Below are positions 48,698 through 57,550 of a DNA stretch of 64,000 nucleotides, one piece after another. Numbering within the stretch: position 1 is the first letter of the stretch; each line of letters begins with the position of its first letter. The stretch lies in NCBI GenBank assembly GCA_045638525.1, contig JAZUBQ010000023.1, positions 124,001 through 188,000 of the forward strand. The letters are read 5' to 3'. The stretch is from SIG452 sp045638525 (GTDB lineage: Bacteria > Bacillota > Clostridia > UMGS1840). The notes under the pieces are model-generated. The model saw nothing but the letters and a program-made list of their open reading frames with translations. It had not been told where the DNA came from and did not search any database. Made by a program: the position numbers and the translations under genes.

Positions 48698-49777
48698 ATG
48701 GCAGATTACAATTTGAAAGAAATTATCGGTAAATTTGATGTTACCGACGGTGCCACTCCCTACGGAAAGGGGCACATTAATGACACTTATTTGTCCAATA
48801 CGAATGATCCCCGATTTATCTTACAAAGAATCAACAACAATGTGTTCAAACGTCCTCAGGATGTTATGGAAAACATTGTTCATGTTACAGCACATCTTAG
48901 GGAAAAAATCATCGCAGAAGGCGGAGATCCCAAAAGAGAAACCTTAAATCTGGTAAAAACCTATGAAGGAGAACCTTACTATGTAACTCCCAAGGGTGAT
49001 TATTTCAGAATGTATGAGTTTATTGAAGGCGCACAGACCTATGAAATTGTAGAGGAACCCATCCATTTTTACAATGCGGCAAAAGCCTTTGCAAAATTCC
49101 AGCAGCGTCTGGCAGATTTTCCTGCGGAAAAACTTCACGAAACCATCCCCAGCTTCCACGATACCACAGTTCGTTTCCAGCAGTTAAAAGATGCGATTGC
49201 AAAAGATAAAGCAGGCAGATTAAAAGACGTGCAGGCGGAAGTGGAATTTGCTCTGGCAAGAGAGAAGGATACTTCTGTTATTGTAGATGCAATCAAAGAC
49301 GGTTCCGTTCCGCTTCGTGTAACTCATAATGATACCAAATATAACAACATTATGATTGATGACGAAACAGGTCTCGGCATCTGCGTAATTGACTTGGATA
49401 CCGTTATGCCCGGCTCTTTGTTATATGACTATGGTGATTCCTTACGTTTTGGTACCAATCCTGCGGATGAAGACGAAAAAGATTTATCCAAAGTATACTG
49501 CGATTTAAATTTATTTGAAATGTTCACCAAAGGTTATATGGAAGAGTTAAAAGACGTTATGACTCCCCGTGAAAAAGAGTTGATGCCCTTTGCAGCAAAA
49601 CTGATGACCTATGAATGTGGTATCCGTTTCCTGGCTGACTACTTGAACGGTGATACTTATTTTAAAACAAAATATCCCGAACATAACTTGGACCGTTGCC
49701 ATACTCAGTTCAAATTAGTAAAAGATATGGAAGAAAAAGAAGAATTAATGAAGGAGATTGTGAAGAAGTATGATTAA
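48698..49777 (+). CDS. APH-family sugar kinase, N-acetylhexosamine 1-kinase (NahK) type
   Basis: ATG at 48698 follows AGCAGGG; an in-frame TTG 21 bases earlier is less likely. The 359-residue protein has the APH-fold catalytic motifs LRVTHNDTKYNNIMI (Brenner motif with the catalytic D) and ICVIDLDTVMPG (metal-binding D). It also has the N-terminal YGKGHINDTYL nucleotide loop found in NahK-like enzymes. NahK phosphorylates GlcNAc or GalNAc at C1. Its position directly before nagB and nagA fits amino-sugar use. It overlaps the next gene by eight bases. No transporter is present in the cluster. Confidence 0.82.
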   Translation: MADYNLKEIIGKFDVTDGATPYGKGHINDTYLSNTNDPRFILQRINNNVFKRPQDVMENIVHVTAHLREKIIAEGGDPKRETLNLVKTYEGEPYYVTPKGDYFRMYEFIEGAQTYEIVEEPIHFYNAAKAFAKFQQRLADFPAEKLHETIPSFHDTTVRFQQLKDAIAKDKAGRLKDVQAEVEFALAREKDTSVIVDAIKDGSVPLRVTHNDTKYNNIMIDDETGLGICVIDLDTVMPGSLLYDYGDSLRFGTNPADEDEKDLSKVYCDLNLFEMFTKGYMEELKDVMTPREKELMPFAAKLMTYECGIRFLADYLNGDTYFKTKYPEHNLDRCHTQFKLVKDMEEKEELMKEIVKKYD

Positions 49778-51101
49778 ACCTATTTTAGACCAGGAATTTA
49801 TCCCTGCAGTTGTATATAACAGAAAATTTTTAGAAACCGCAACCCGTCCTTTACAGATTGCAGTGGAAAGAGAAAACGGTCTTATCTACCGTTATGACAC
49901 CAAAATCGGTGACGATAAAGAAGCAAACAACTTCTATGTGGAACGTTTAATCAAAATGTTGCTGTGGGCAGTTGGTGGTTTCAAAATTTACTTAAACGGC
50001 GATAAAGATGTATATGAATACATCAAAGAAGCGTATACTATGGAAGGACTTCGTAAATTCGACGTTGACTTTATGAGCAGCGTTTACGAAAATCCCTTTG
50101 AAGTTATCTATACCGAAAATATGCCCGAAGAAAAAGGAAACCCTGTTTCCATCGGCCGTCATTTGGACGGATGCCGTATCGGTTTTGATGCCGGCGGAAG
50201 CGATATGAAAGTTTCTGCTGTTGTTGACGGTGAAGTTATTTTCTCCGAAGAAATCGTTTGGTTACCCAAATTAAACGATGATCCGGAGTATCACTATGAA
50301 AACATTCAGAAAGCCATCGACCTGGCAGCATCCAAAATGCCCAGAGTAGATGCAATCGGCGTTTCTTCTGCAGGTGTTTATATTGCCAACCGTGCAATGG
50401 TTGCTTCTTTGTTTATCAAAGTGCCGAAAGACAAATTCAACGCAAGAATCAAAGACATCTATAAAAACATCGCAGGCGACATTCCGGTTGCTGTTGCAAA
50501 CGATGGTGACGTTGCGGCGTTGGCAGGTGCAATGCACTTAAACAAAAATTCTATCTTAGGCGTTGCTATGGGTACTTCCGAAGCGGTTGGTTATGTTGAT
50601 CCCAACGGTAACATCACCGGTTGGTTAAACGAACTGGCATTTGCTCCCGTTGACTATAACACCGACGCTATGGTAGACGAATGGTCCGGCGATTTTGGTT
50701 GCGGATGTAAATATTTCTCTCAGGATGCTGTTATCAAATTGGCTCCCAAAGCAGGCATTGAATTGCCCGAAGATTTATCTTTGGCAGAAAAACTGAAAGT
50801 GGTTCAGAAATATTTAGCAGAAGGTCACGAAGGTGCTGTTCAGATTTTTGAAACCATCGGTACCTACTTCGGTTATGCCATCGCTTACTACAGTGATTTC
50901 TATGATATCAACTACCTGCAGATTTTAGGTCGTGTTACCTCCGGTAAAGGCGGCGACATCATCATTGAAAAAGCAAAAGAAGTATTAAATCAGGAATTCC
51001 CCGAATTGGCAAACAAAGTAAACTTATACATTCCCGATGAATACGAAAGAAGAGTTGGTCAGTCCATCGCGGCTGCAAGCTTACCCGAATTAGCGAAATA
51101 A
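49770..51101 (+). CDS. ROK/ASKHA-fold sugar kinase-like protein with long N-terminal extension
   Basis: The 443-residue protein carries the phosphate-1 motif of ASKHA kinases (RIGFDAGGSDMKVSAV) only at about residue 134. A phosphate-2-like block (VANDGDVAALAG and GVAMGTSEAVGY) and GCGCKYFS follow. ROK kinases normally begin with phosphate-1, so the 130-residue leading part is an added domain of unknown fold. A role as amino-sugar kinase is likely from context. It starts inside the end of the NahK-like gene and is followed by nagB with AAAGGAG at a good distance. Confidence 0.8.
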   Translation: MIKPILDQEFIPAVVYNRKFLETATRPLQIAVERENGLIYRYDTKIGDDKEANNFYVERLIKMLLWAVGGFKIYLNGDKDVYEYIKEAYTMEGLRKFDVDFMSSVYENPFEVIYTENMPEEKGNPVSIGRHLDGCRIGFDAGGSDMKVSAVVDGEVIFSEEIVWLPKLNDDPEYHYENIQKAIDLAASKMPRVDAIGVSSAGVYIANRAMVASLFIKVPKDKFNARIKDIYKNIAGDIPVAVANDGDVAALAGAMHLNKNSILGVAMGTSEAVGYVDPNGNITGWLNELAFAPVDYNTDAMVDEWSGDFGCGCKYFSQDAVIKLAPKAGIELPEDLSLAEKLKVVQKYLAEGHEGAVQIFETIGTYFGYAIAYYSDFYDINYLQILGRVTSGKGGDIIIEKAKEVLNQEFPELANKVNLYIPDEYERRVGQSIAAASLPELAK

Positions 51102-51142
51102 GCAAAAGAATCTGCGAAAACCAGCGAAAGGAGTTTTTGACA

Positions 51143-51865
51143 ATGAGAGTTATTGTATGCGAAAACTATGAACAGATGTCCAAAGAGGGCGCAAAACTGT
51201 TTGCAAGTCAGATGATTTTAAAACCCAATTCCATTTTGGGTCTGGCAACCGGTTCTACCCCCATTGGTCTGTATAAAAACTTAATTGAAATGAACAAAGC
51301 AGGCGAAATTGATTTTTCCGATATCACCTCCTTTAACTTAGACGAATACTATCCCTTATCTCCCGAAAACGACCAGAGCTATCGTTATTTTATGAACGAA
51401 AATCTGTTCAATTTCGTAAACATTGATAAGGCAAGAACCTTTGTTCCCAACGGTTTATCTGAAAATCCTGAAGAAGAAGGCGCAAACTACGACGCTATGA
51501 TTGAAAAAGCAGGCGGCGTGGACATTCAGTTATTAGGTATTGGTCAGAATGGTCACATCGGCTTTAATGAACCTGATGAAAACTTAATCACCGGTACTCA
51601 CTTAACCGACTTAACCGAGAATACCATCCAGGCAAATTCCCGTTTCTTTAACTCCATTGATGAAGTGCCCACCAAAGCAATCACCATGGGTATGGCAAGC
51701 ATTATGAAAGCGAAAAAAATCGTGCTGTTAGCAAGCGGTGCCAACAAAAACAAAGTGGTTCGTGCATTGTTAGACGATAAAATCACCACCAATGTGCCTG
51801 CAACTTTATTGAAACTTCATCCGGATGTAGTTCTCATTTGCGATAAGGAGGCATACGGAGAATGA
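51143..51865 (+). CDS. nagB: Glucosamine-6-phosphate deaminase
   Basis: ATG at 51143 has AAAGGAG nine bases upstream. The 240-residue protein has the NagB landmarks LGLATGSTPIGLY (phosphate loop), FNLDEYYPL (D67/E68) and GIGQNGHIGFNEP with the catalytic H138. It converts glucosamine 6-phosphate to fructose 6-phosphate and ammonia. The stop overlaps the nagA start by ATGA. Length matches the short Firmicutes form without a C-terminal extension. Confidence 0.96.
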   Translation: MRVIVCENYEQMSKEGAKLFASQMILKPNSILGLATGSTPIGLYKNLIEMNKAGEIDFSDITSFNLDEYYPLSPENDQSYRYFMNENLFNFVNIDKARTFVPNGLSENPEEEGANYDAMIEKAGGVDIQLLGIGQNGHIGFNEPDENLITGTHLTDLTENTIQANSRFFNSIDEVPTKAITMGMASIMKAKKIVLLASGANKNKVVRALLDDKITTNVPATLLKLHPDVVLICDKEAYGE

Positions 51866-52920
51866 TTTTTAAAAATGCCACAATCAACGGTCAGCTCTGC
51901 GATTTTGAAGTAGTTGACGGTAAATTTACCAAATTCGGTAAACTGGACGGGGAAGGCACCGACTTAGGCGGAAAAACCGTCATCCCCGGTCTGGTAGACG
52001 TACATACCCACGGTTGTGTGGGTGGAGATACCATGGATGCAGAATTTGCCGAAATGTGCGATTATTTAGCAAAAAACGGTATCACCTCCTGGTTACCCAC
52101 CACGATGACCGTTGCAATGGACGACATTGCAAAAACTATGAACTCTGCAACCGATTGTAAAGGTGCGCAGATTTTAGGGTTCCATATGGAAGGGCCTTAC
52201 ATCAACGTAAAATATAAAGGTGCACAGAATGAAAAATTCATCAAAGCACCCGATATTGAAGAATTCAAAAAGCTTCCCAATGTAAAAATGGTAACCATCG
52301 CTCCCGAAGTGGAAGGCAGTATGGAATTTATCAAGGAAGCAAAAGACCTCTGCGTGGTTTCTTTGGGTCATACCGATACCACCTATGACATTGCAATGGA
52401 AGCAATCAAAAACGGTGCAAACTGTCTGACTCACTCTTTCAATGCAATGCCTCCCTTACATCACAGAAACCCCGGCTTGCTGGGTGCAGGGATGGAAACC
52501 GGTATCTATGCACAGATTATCTGTGACGGATTGCACATTCACAAAGCGGTTATTATCGCAATGTATAAAATCTTCGGTACTGACAGATTGGTGTTAATCA
52601 GTGACTCTATGCGTGCAACCGGTATGTCTGACGGTGAATATGAATTCGGCGGACAACCCATCGAAGTAAAAAATGGTGTTGCAAGAACCATGGAAGGCGC
52701 TATCGCAGGCAGCACTACCAACCTGTGGGCTTGTGTGAACAAAGCGGTAGAATTCGGTATTCCTTTCGAAGACGCTGTAAAAATGGCAACCGAAACTCCT
52801 GCTAAGATGATTGGCGTGAACAAAGGCCAGTTAAAAGAAGGTTATGATGCCGACTTTGTAGTGTTAGATGATGCAAGAGCAATCGTTGGCACTTACATTG
52901 CAGGAAATCTGTATCAGTAA
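51862..52920 (+). CDS. nagA: N-acetylglucosamine-6-phosphate deacetylase
   Basis: The 352-residue amidohydrolase shows VDVHTHGCVGGDTMD, FHMEGPYI (metal-binding E), VSLGHTDTTYD, CLTHSFNAMPPLHHRNPGL and the catalytic LISDSMRATG. It releases acetate to give glucosamine 6-phosphate, the substrate of the overlapping nagB. It ends the amino-sugar operon before a strong terminator. Confidence 0.96.
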   Translation: MIFKNATINGQLCDFEVVDGKFTKFGKLDGEGTDLGGKTVIPGLVDVHTHGCVGGDTMDAEFAEMCDYLAKNGITSWLPTTMTVAMDDIAKTMNSATDCKGAQILGFHMEGPYINVKYKGAQNEKFIKAPDIEEFKKLPNVKMVTIAPEVEGSMEFIKEAKDLCVVSLGHTDTTYDIAMEAIKNGANCLTHSFNAMPPLHHRNPGLLGAGMETGIYAQIICDGLHIHKAVIIAMYKIFGTDRLVLISDSMRATGMSDGEYEFGGQPIEVKNGVARTMEGAIAGSTTNLWACVNKAVEFGIPFEDAVKMATETPAKMIGVNKGQLKEGYDADFVVLDDARAIVGTYIAGNLYQ

Positions 52921-52954
52921 TTTTTTTAGTAGCAGGTATTCTTCTATTAAAAGT

Positions 52955-52989
52955 AAAAAACACTCCGTGAAAATGGCGGAGTGTTTTTT
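52955..52989 (+). terminator. Terminator of the amino-sugar operon
   Basis: A 13-bp stem AAAAAACACTCCG with its complement (52955-52967 with 52977-52989), 9-base loop. The following 52990-53095 carries a short AATAATGAATAATTTCGG-type intergenic motif and a 6-bp hairpin (GCACCT/AGGTGC), probably a repeat remnant. Confidence 0.88.
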
Positions 52990-53097
52990 ATGAAATGAAT
53001 AACGAATAGTGAATAATGAATAATTTCGGTGGCACCTTACAGGTGCATTGTAGGGGGAGATGATTTCGGTATGCCGTGGTGCAAAAAAACAAAATAA

Positions 53098-53126
53098 TTG
53101 ACATAACAAAAAAATTTTGCTATGAT
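53098..53126 (+). promoter_or_regulatory. Promoter of the small membrane protein gene
   Basis: TTGACA at 53098-53103, a 17-base spacer and TATGAT at 53121-53126. Confidence 0.8.
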
Positions 53127-53170
53127 GAAAACAGAAGAAAATAAATGCAATATTTCAAAGGAGTGATTGT

Positions 53171-53692
53171 ATGAAAAAGAAATTGTTAATCGGCATTGTT
53201 GCGGTGATTCTTTTGATTTTCTTATTGCCCTTTCCGCAAATCATCAACAGAACTTTTTACGGTGTCAACACGGAAAACGGCGAACAGGTTACAATAACTT
53301 TTGCGATGAAATATTTAAGGTTTCTGCTGTTTGATGATAAAATGTACGGAACTATCACCGTACAAACCGACACCCAAACTCTTACCTATGGAGAACATTT
53401 GTATTATCACGGTCGGTTTCCCCATAATGCTGACGATTCTATGCACAATATAGGCGGTTGGTATTACAACGAAACAATGTATATGAAAGAATACCCGGAT
53501 GGTACAATCTCGCCAATGCCTGTTGGATTTGAAGGACTTGATATTCATGTCAGCACCGATTTTACTAACATATTGATTCTGCATAATGTCGGTGCTGTCA
53601 CAGAAATTGCAGAAAAAAACCGCTATATCGGTAGTATTAAACCCAGTGGGTTAGAGGAAGCAAAACAATATTTTTCGGGGTACTATAATTAA
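53171..53692 (+). CDS. Membrane-anchored protein of unknown function (173 aa)
   Basis: The product starts MKKK followed by a hydrophobic helix (about 5-22), so it is an uncleaved anchor or signal peptide. The rest is a 145-residue beta-rich domain with FYGVNTENGEQVTI, GGWYYNETMYM and a terminal SGLEEAKQYF helix. No family is recognised; the general look is of small clostridial envelope proteins. AAAGGAG precedes ATG. It is a single-gene unit. Confidence 0.7.
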   Translation: MKKKLLIGIVAVILLIFLLPFPQIINRTFYGVNTENGEQVTITFAMKYLRFLLFDDKMYGTITVQTDTQTLTYGEHLYYHGRFPHNADDSMHNIGGWYYNETMYMKEYPDGTISPMPVGFEGLDIHVSTDFTNILILHNVGAVTEIAEKNRYIGSIKPSGLEEAKQYFSGYYN

Positions 53693-53794
53693 CAATATCT
53701 GGAATATGCAATGGATAAAGGTTTCAGTTATGTCCATTGACGATTGCAGATAATCTTGTATTTTCAATGAAAATTAAAAAAATTCCAAAATAAT

Positions 53795-53823
53795 TTGACA
53801 AATCGGAAATTATGTATTATACT
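53795..53823 (+). promoter_or_regulatory. Promoter of the T-box-ileS transcript
   Basis: TTGACA at 53795-53800, a 17-base spacer and TATACT at 53818-53823. Confidence 0.85.
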
Positions 53824-53829
53824 ATACAA

Positions 53830-54100
53830 GTAAAACTATGAAAACATAAAACAAAATAAAAAAGACGATGATAAAGACAGTAGTATTCCATCGAACACTT
53901 TGAGCGAGTCGGGTATGGTGTGAGCCGACAGTTAGTAGCGGAATATGAACATCCCTTTGGAGTTGCATTGCCCAACGGTTTTAGAAAAAACTCAGTAAGT
54001 GGTGACGGTGTTCCCCGTAACAGGAAGCGTGTATGATAGTACACGGATAATAGGTGGTTTAAGAATTTGATTCTGTCCTGTTATCAGGGCAGAATTTTTT
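53830..54100 (+). promoter_or_regulatory. T-box leader (tRNA-Ile sensing) before ileS
   Basis: The leader has the T-box sequence order: GAGCGAGTCGGGTATGGTGTGAGCC as stem I elements, GCGGAATATGAAC followed by a likely AUC specifier (53951-53953), and the stem III stretch GACGGTGTTCCCCGT. A GTGTA/TACAC hairpin and the antiterminator region follow. AATAGG can pair with CCTGTT, and AGAAT with ATTCT, leaving a seven-base bulge TGGTTTA. The alternative terminator is 54070-54080 with 54085-54095 plus T run. Uncharged tRNA-Ile would favour read-through. The bulge keeps TGGT but lacks the usual ACC, which is atypical. Confidence 0.85.
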
Positions 54101-54121
54101 GTATCATACTGAAAAAATGAA

Positions 54122-54246
54122 AAGGCTCCCCTGTGTAAGGGGAGCTGTCAGTGAAACTGACTGAGGGGTTGTGTGTTGGTGCAATAGCAAAACAATCCCT
54201 CCGAGTTTGCTTCGCAAACCCACCTCCCTTTACACAAGGGAGGCAG
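54122..54246. mobile_element. MITE-like element inside the ileS leader
   Basis: The ends GGCTCCCCTGTGTAA and TTACACAAGGGAGGC form imperfect terminal inverted repeats. The pentamer ATGAA flanks both sides (54117-54121 and 54247-54251), as expected for a target duplication. The interior has small hairpins and no ORF. It sits between the T-box terminator and the ileS ribosome site. I recall this sequence type as a common dispersed repeat in gut Clostridia. Confidence 0.7.
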
Positions 54247-54323
54247 ATGAAGGATGCCGATATGATTGGTATCGATGATATGTTTATAAATTTGTTTATA
54301 TATCGAATTAGGAGGAGTACGAA

Positions 54324-57300
54324 ATGTACGAAAAAGTGTCTGCAAATTTAAACTTTGTGGAAAGAGAAAAGAAAACCGAATTATTTTGGAAAGAGAATGG
54401 CATCTTTGAAAAGAGTATTGAGTCTCGAAAAGAAGGGGAAACCTTTACCTTTTATGACGGTCCCCCGACTGCAAACGGAAAACCTCATATCGGACACGTA
54501 TTAACCCGTGTTATCAAAGATATGATTCCCCGTTACAAAACCATGAAGGGATACCACGTGCTTCGTAAAGCAGGTTGGGATACGCACGGTCTGCCCGTTG
54601 AATTGGAAGTGGAAAAGAAACTGGGCTTAGACGGAAAAGAACAGATTGAAGAATACGGTCTGGAACCCTTTATTAAAGAATGTAAAGAAAGCGTATGGAA
54701 ATACAAAGGAATGTGGGAAGACTTTTCGGGAACTGTTGGTTTCTGGGCAGATATGGACAACCCCTACGTTACCTATACCAACGATTTTATCGAATCCGAA
54801 TGGTGGGCATTAAAACAAATCTGGGATAAAGGTCTTTTATACAAAGGCTTTAAAATTGTGCCCTATTGTCCCCGTTGCGGAACTCCCTTGTCCAGCCATG
54901 AAGTAGCACAAGGCTATAAAGATGTAAAAGAAAAATCCGCAATCGCAAAATTCAAAGTGAAAGGTACCGATAACGAGTACATTTTAGCTTGGACCACCAC
55001 TCCCTGGACCTTACCCTCCAACGTGGCACTTTGTGTCAATCCCGATGAAACTTATGTAAAAATTGAAACCGAAGGGGTTAAATATATTTTAGCAGAAGCG
55101 TTGGTTGCAAGTGTGATTGAAACCGAATATACCCTTTTGGAAACCTATGTAGGGAAAGATTTGGAATTTACCGAATACGAACCTCTCTTTGATTTTGCAA
55201 AACCTGACAAAAAAGCATACTATGTGGTGTGTGACCACTATGTAACCTTAACCGATGGGACCGGCGTAGTTCATATTGCGCCTGCATTCGGGGAAGACGA
55301 TGCTCAAGTTGGCAGAAAATATGATTTGCCCTTTGTACAGTTGGTAAACTCCCGTGGTGAAATGACCGCAGAAACTCCCTGGGCAGGTATGTTCTGTAAA
55401 GATGCGGACAAAGAAGTGTTTATTGATTTAGATAAAAGAGGTCTGCTGTTTAAAGCCTTACCCTTTGAACATTCTTATCCCTTCTGCTGGAGATGTGATA
55501 CTCCCTTAATTTATTATGCAAGAGACTCTTGGTTCATCAAAATGACCGAGGTGAAAGAAAACCTTATCAAAAACAACAATACCGTAAACTGGATTCCCGA
55601 ATCCATCGGTAAAGGAAGATTTGGCGACTGGCTCAATAATGTTCAGGATTGGGGTGTTAGCCGTGACCGTTATTGGGGTACTCCTTTAAATATCTGGCAG
55701 TGTGAATGCGGACATCGTCACGCAATCGGAAGCATCCAGGAATTAAAGAGTATGTCTGATAACTGTCCCGATGAAATTGAATTGCACCGTCCCTTTATTG
55801 ATGCAGTCACCATCAAATGTCCTCAGTGTGAAAAACAGATGCACCGTGTAACCGAAGTTATCGACTGTTGGTTTGACTCCGGGGCAATGCCTTTTGCACA
55901 GTGGCACTATCCCTTTGAAAACAAAGAAATTTTTGAAGAAAATTTCCCTGCAGACTTTATCAGTGAAGCAGTGGACCAGACCCGTGGTTGGTTCTATTCT
56001 CTGCTCGCTATCTCTACTTTGATTTTTGATAAAGCACCTTATAAAAATGTTATCGTGTTAGGTCACGTTCAGGATGAAAACGGTCAGAAAATGTCCAAAT
56101 CCAAAGGCAACGCTGTTGACCCCTTTGAAGCGTTGGCAGAACACGGTGCAGATGCAATCCGTTGGTATTTCTATTCCAACTCTGCTCCCTGGTTACCCAA
56201 CAAATTCCATAAAGGTGCGGTAACTGAAGGACAGAGAAAGTTTATGGGTACTCTCTGGAACACCTACGCATTCTTTGTGCTGTATGCAAATATTGACGGT
56301 TTTGATGCCACCAAATACACTTTGGAATATGACAAACTGCCCGTAATGGACAAATGGTTATTATCCAAATTAAACACCTTAACCCAGACGGTGGATACCT
56401 ATCTGGATGACTACAAAATTACCGAAACTGCAAGAGTTCTGGATGATTTTGTGGATGAACTCAGTAACTGGTATGTTCGTCGTTCCAGAGAACGTTTCTG
56501 GGGCAAGGAAATGACACAGGATAAAATCAATGCGTATATGACCTTATATACCGCTTTGGTAACCTTGTCCAAATTATCTGCTCCCATGATTCCCTTTATG
56601 GCAGAAGATATCTACAGAAACTTAGTTTGCTCCATTGATAAATCTGCTCCCGAAAGCGTTCATTTGTGTGATTTCCCCGTTGCCAATACCGAATGGATTG
56701 ACAAGGATCTGGAAGAAAAAATGAATCAGGTAGTTGACATTGTTGTGTTAGGTCGTGCTGCAAGAAACTCTGCCAACATCAAAAATCGTCAGCCCATTGG
56801 TAAAATGTTTGTGAAAGCAGACAACACTCTGCCTGAATTTTTCCGGGAAATTATTGCGGAAGAACTGAATGTAAAAGAAGTTCTCTTTACCGACAGCGTA
56901 AAAGATTTCACTTCTTATTCTTTCAAACCGCAGCTGAAAACCTTAGGTCCCCGTTTTGGAAAACAGTTGGGTGAACTTCGTACCGTTTTAGCTGAATTAG
57001 ACGGTATGGCTGCTATGGATGAATTAGAAACCAAAGGTACTTTAACCATTACCTTAGGCGGAAATGAAGAAGCATTAACCAAAGATGACTTGCTCATCGA
57101 ATCTGCTCAGGTTCCCGGTTATGAATCCAATTCCGATTACGGAATCACCGTGGTGTTAGACACCAATTTAACCGAAGAACTGCTGGAAGAAGGCTTTGTG
57201 AGAGAAGTGGTTTCCAAAATTCAGACCATGAGAAAAGACACCGGTTTTGAAGTGACTGACCATATCGTTGTTTCCGTTTGCGGTAATGACAAGGTGGCAG

Positions 57301-57437
57301 ACATTATGAAACGCAATGAAGAAACCATCAAAGAAGATGTTTTGGCAACCGAAATTTCCTACGGAAGTCTGGACGGCGAAGCAAAACATTGGAATGTAAA
57401 CGGTGAAGAAGTTGATTTTGCCGTTAAAAAATGCTAA
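54324..57437 (+). CDS. ileS: Isoleucyl-tRNA synthetase
   Basis: The 1037-residue class I synthetase has the HIGH motif at 55-58 (KPHIGHVL) and KMSKS at 589-593 (GQKMSKSKGN). It also has an editing domain with the TTPWTLPSN block and a C-terminal anticodon-binding region with WYVRRSRERFWG. Length and the lack of a Zn-finger C-terminus indicate the eukaryote-like (type 2) IleRS, a form often associated with mupirocin tolerance. Expression is controlled by the upstream T-box. AGGAGG precedes ATG. Confidence 0.96.
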   Translation: MYEKVSANLNFVEREKKTELFWKENGIFEKSIESRKEGETFTFYDGPPTANGKPHIGHVLTRVIKDMIPRYKTMKGYHVLRKAGWDTHGLPVELEVEKKLGLDGKEQIEEYGLEPFIKECKESVWKYKGMWEDFSGTVGFWADMDNPYVTYTNDFIESEWWALKQIWDKGLLYKGFKIVPYCPRCGTPLSSHEVAQGYKDVKEKSAIAKFKVKGTDNEYILAWTTTPWTLPSNVALCVNPDETYVKIETEGVKYILAEALVASVIETEYTLLETYVGKDLEFTEYEPLFDFAKPDKKAYYVVCDHYVTLTDGTGVVHIAPAFGEDDAQVGRKYDLPFVQLVNSRGEMTAETPWAGMFCKDADKEVFIDLDKRGLLFKALPFEHSYPFCWRCDTPLIYYARDSWFIKMTEVKENLIKNNNTVNWIPESIGKGRFGDWLNNVQDWGVSRDRYWGTPLNIWQCECGHRHAIGSIQELKSMSDNCPDEIELHRPFIDAVTIKCPQCEKQMHRVTEVIDCWFDSGAMPFAQWHYPFENKEIFEENFPADFISEAVDQTRGWFYSLLAISTLIFDKAPYKNVIVLGHVQDENGQKMSKSKGNAVDPFEALAEHGADAIRWYFYSNSAPWLPNKFHKGAVTEGQRKFMGTLWNTYAFFVLYANIDGFDATKYTLEYDKLPVMDKWLLSKLNTLTQTVDTYLDDYKITETARVLDDFVDELSNWYVRRSRERFWGKEMTQDKINAYMTLYTALVTLSKLSAPMIPFMAEDIYRNLVCSIDKSAPESVHLCDFPVANTEWIDKDLEEKMNQVVDIVVLGRAARNSANIKNRQPIGKMFVKADNTLPEFFREIIAEELNVKEVLFTDSVKDFTSYSFKPQLKTLGPRFGKQLGELRTVLAELDGMAAMDELETKGTLTITLGGNEEALTKDDLLIESAQVPGYESNSDYGITVVLDTNLTEELLEEGFVREVVSKIQTMRKDTGFEVTDHIVVSVCGNDKVADIMKRNEETIKEDVLATEISYGSLDGEAKHWNVNGEEVDFAVKKC

Positions 57438-57483
57438 TAATTCGTATGGATTTGATGCTGTGATAATAGTATAATAAAAAGCA

Positions 57484-57521
57484 AAAGACAGAGCGATTCC
57501 CTTTGGAAAAACTCTGTCTTT
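57484..57521 (+). other. Hairpin between ileS and uppP
   Basis: A 10-bp perfect stem AAAGACAGAG/CTCTGTCTTT (57484-57493 with 57512-57521), but without a following T run. A -10-like TATAAT lies at 57469-57474. It may be an inefficient terminator or a leader hairpin. Confidence 0.4.
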
Positions 57522-57550
57522 GCCGTAATTTGAGAGGAGTGCTTTTAAAA

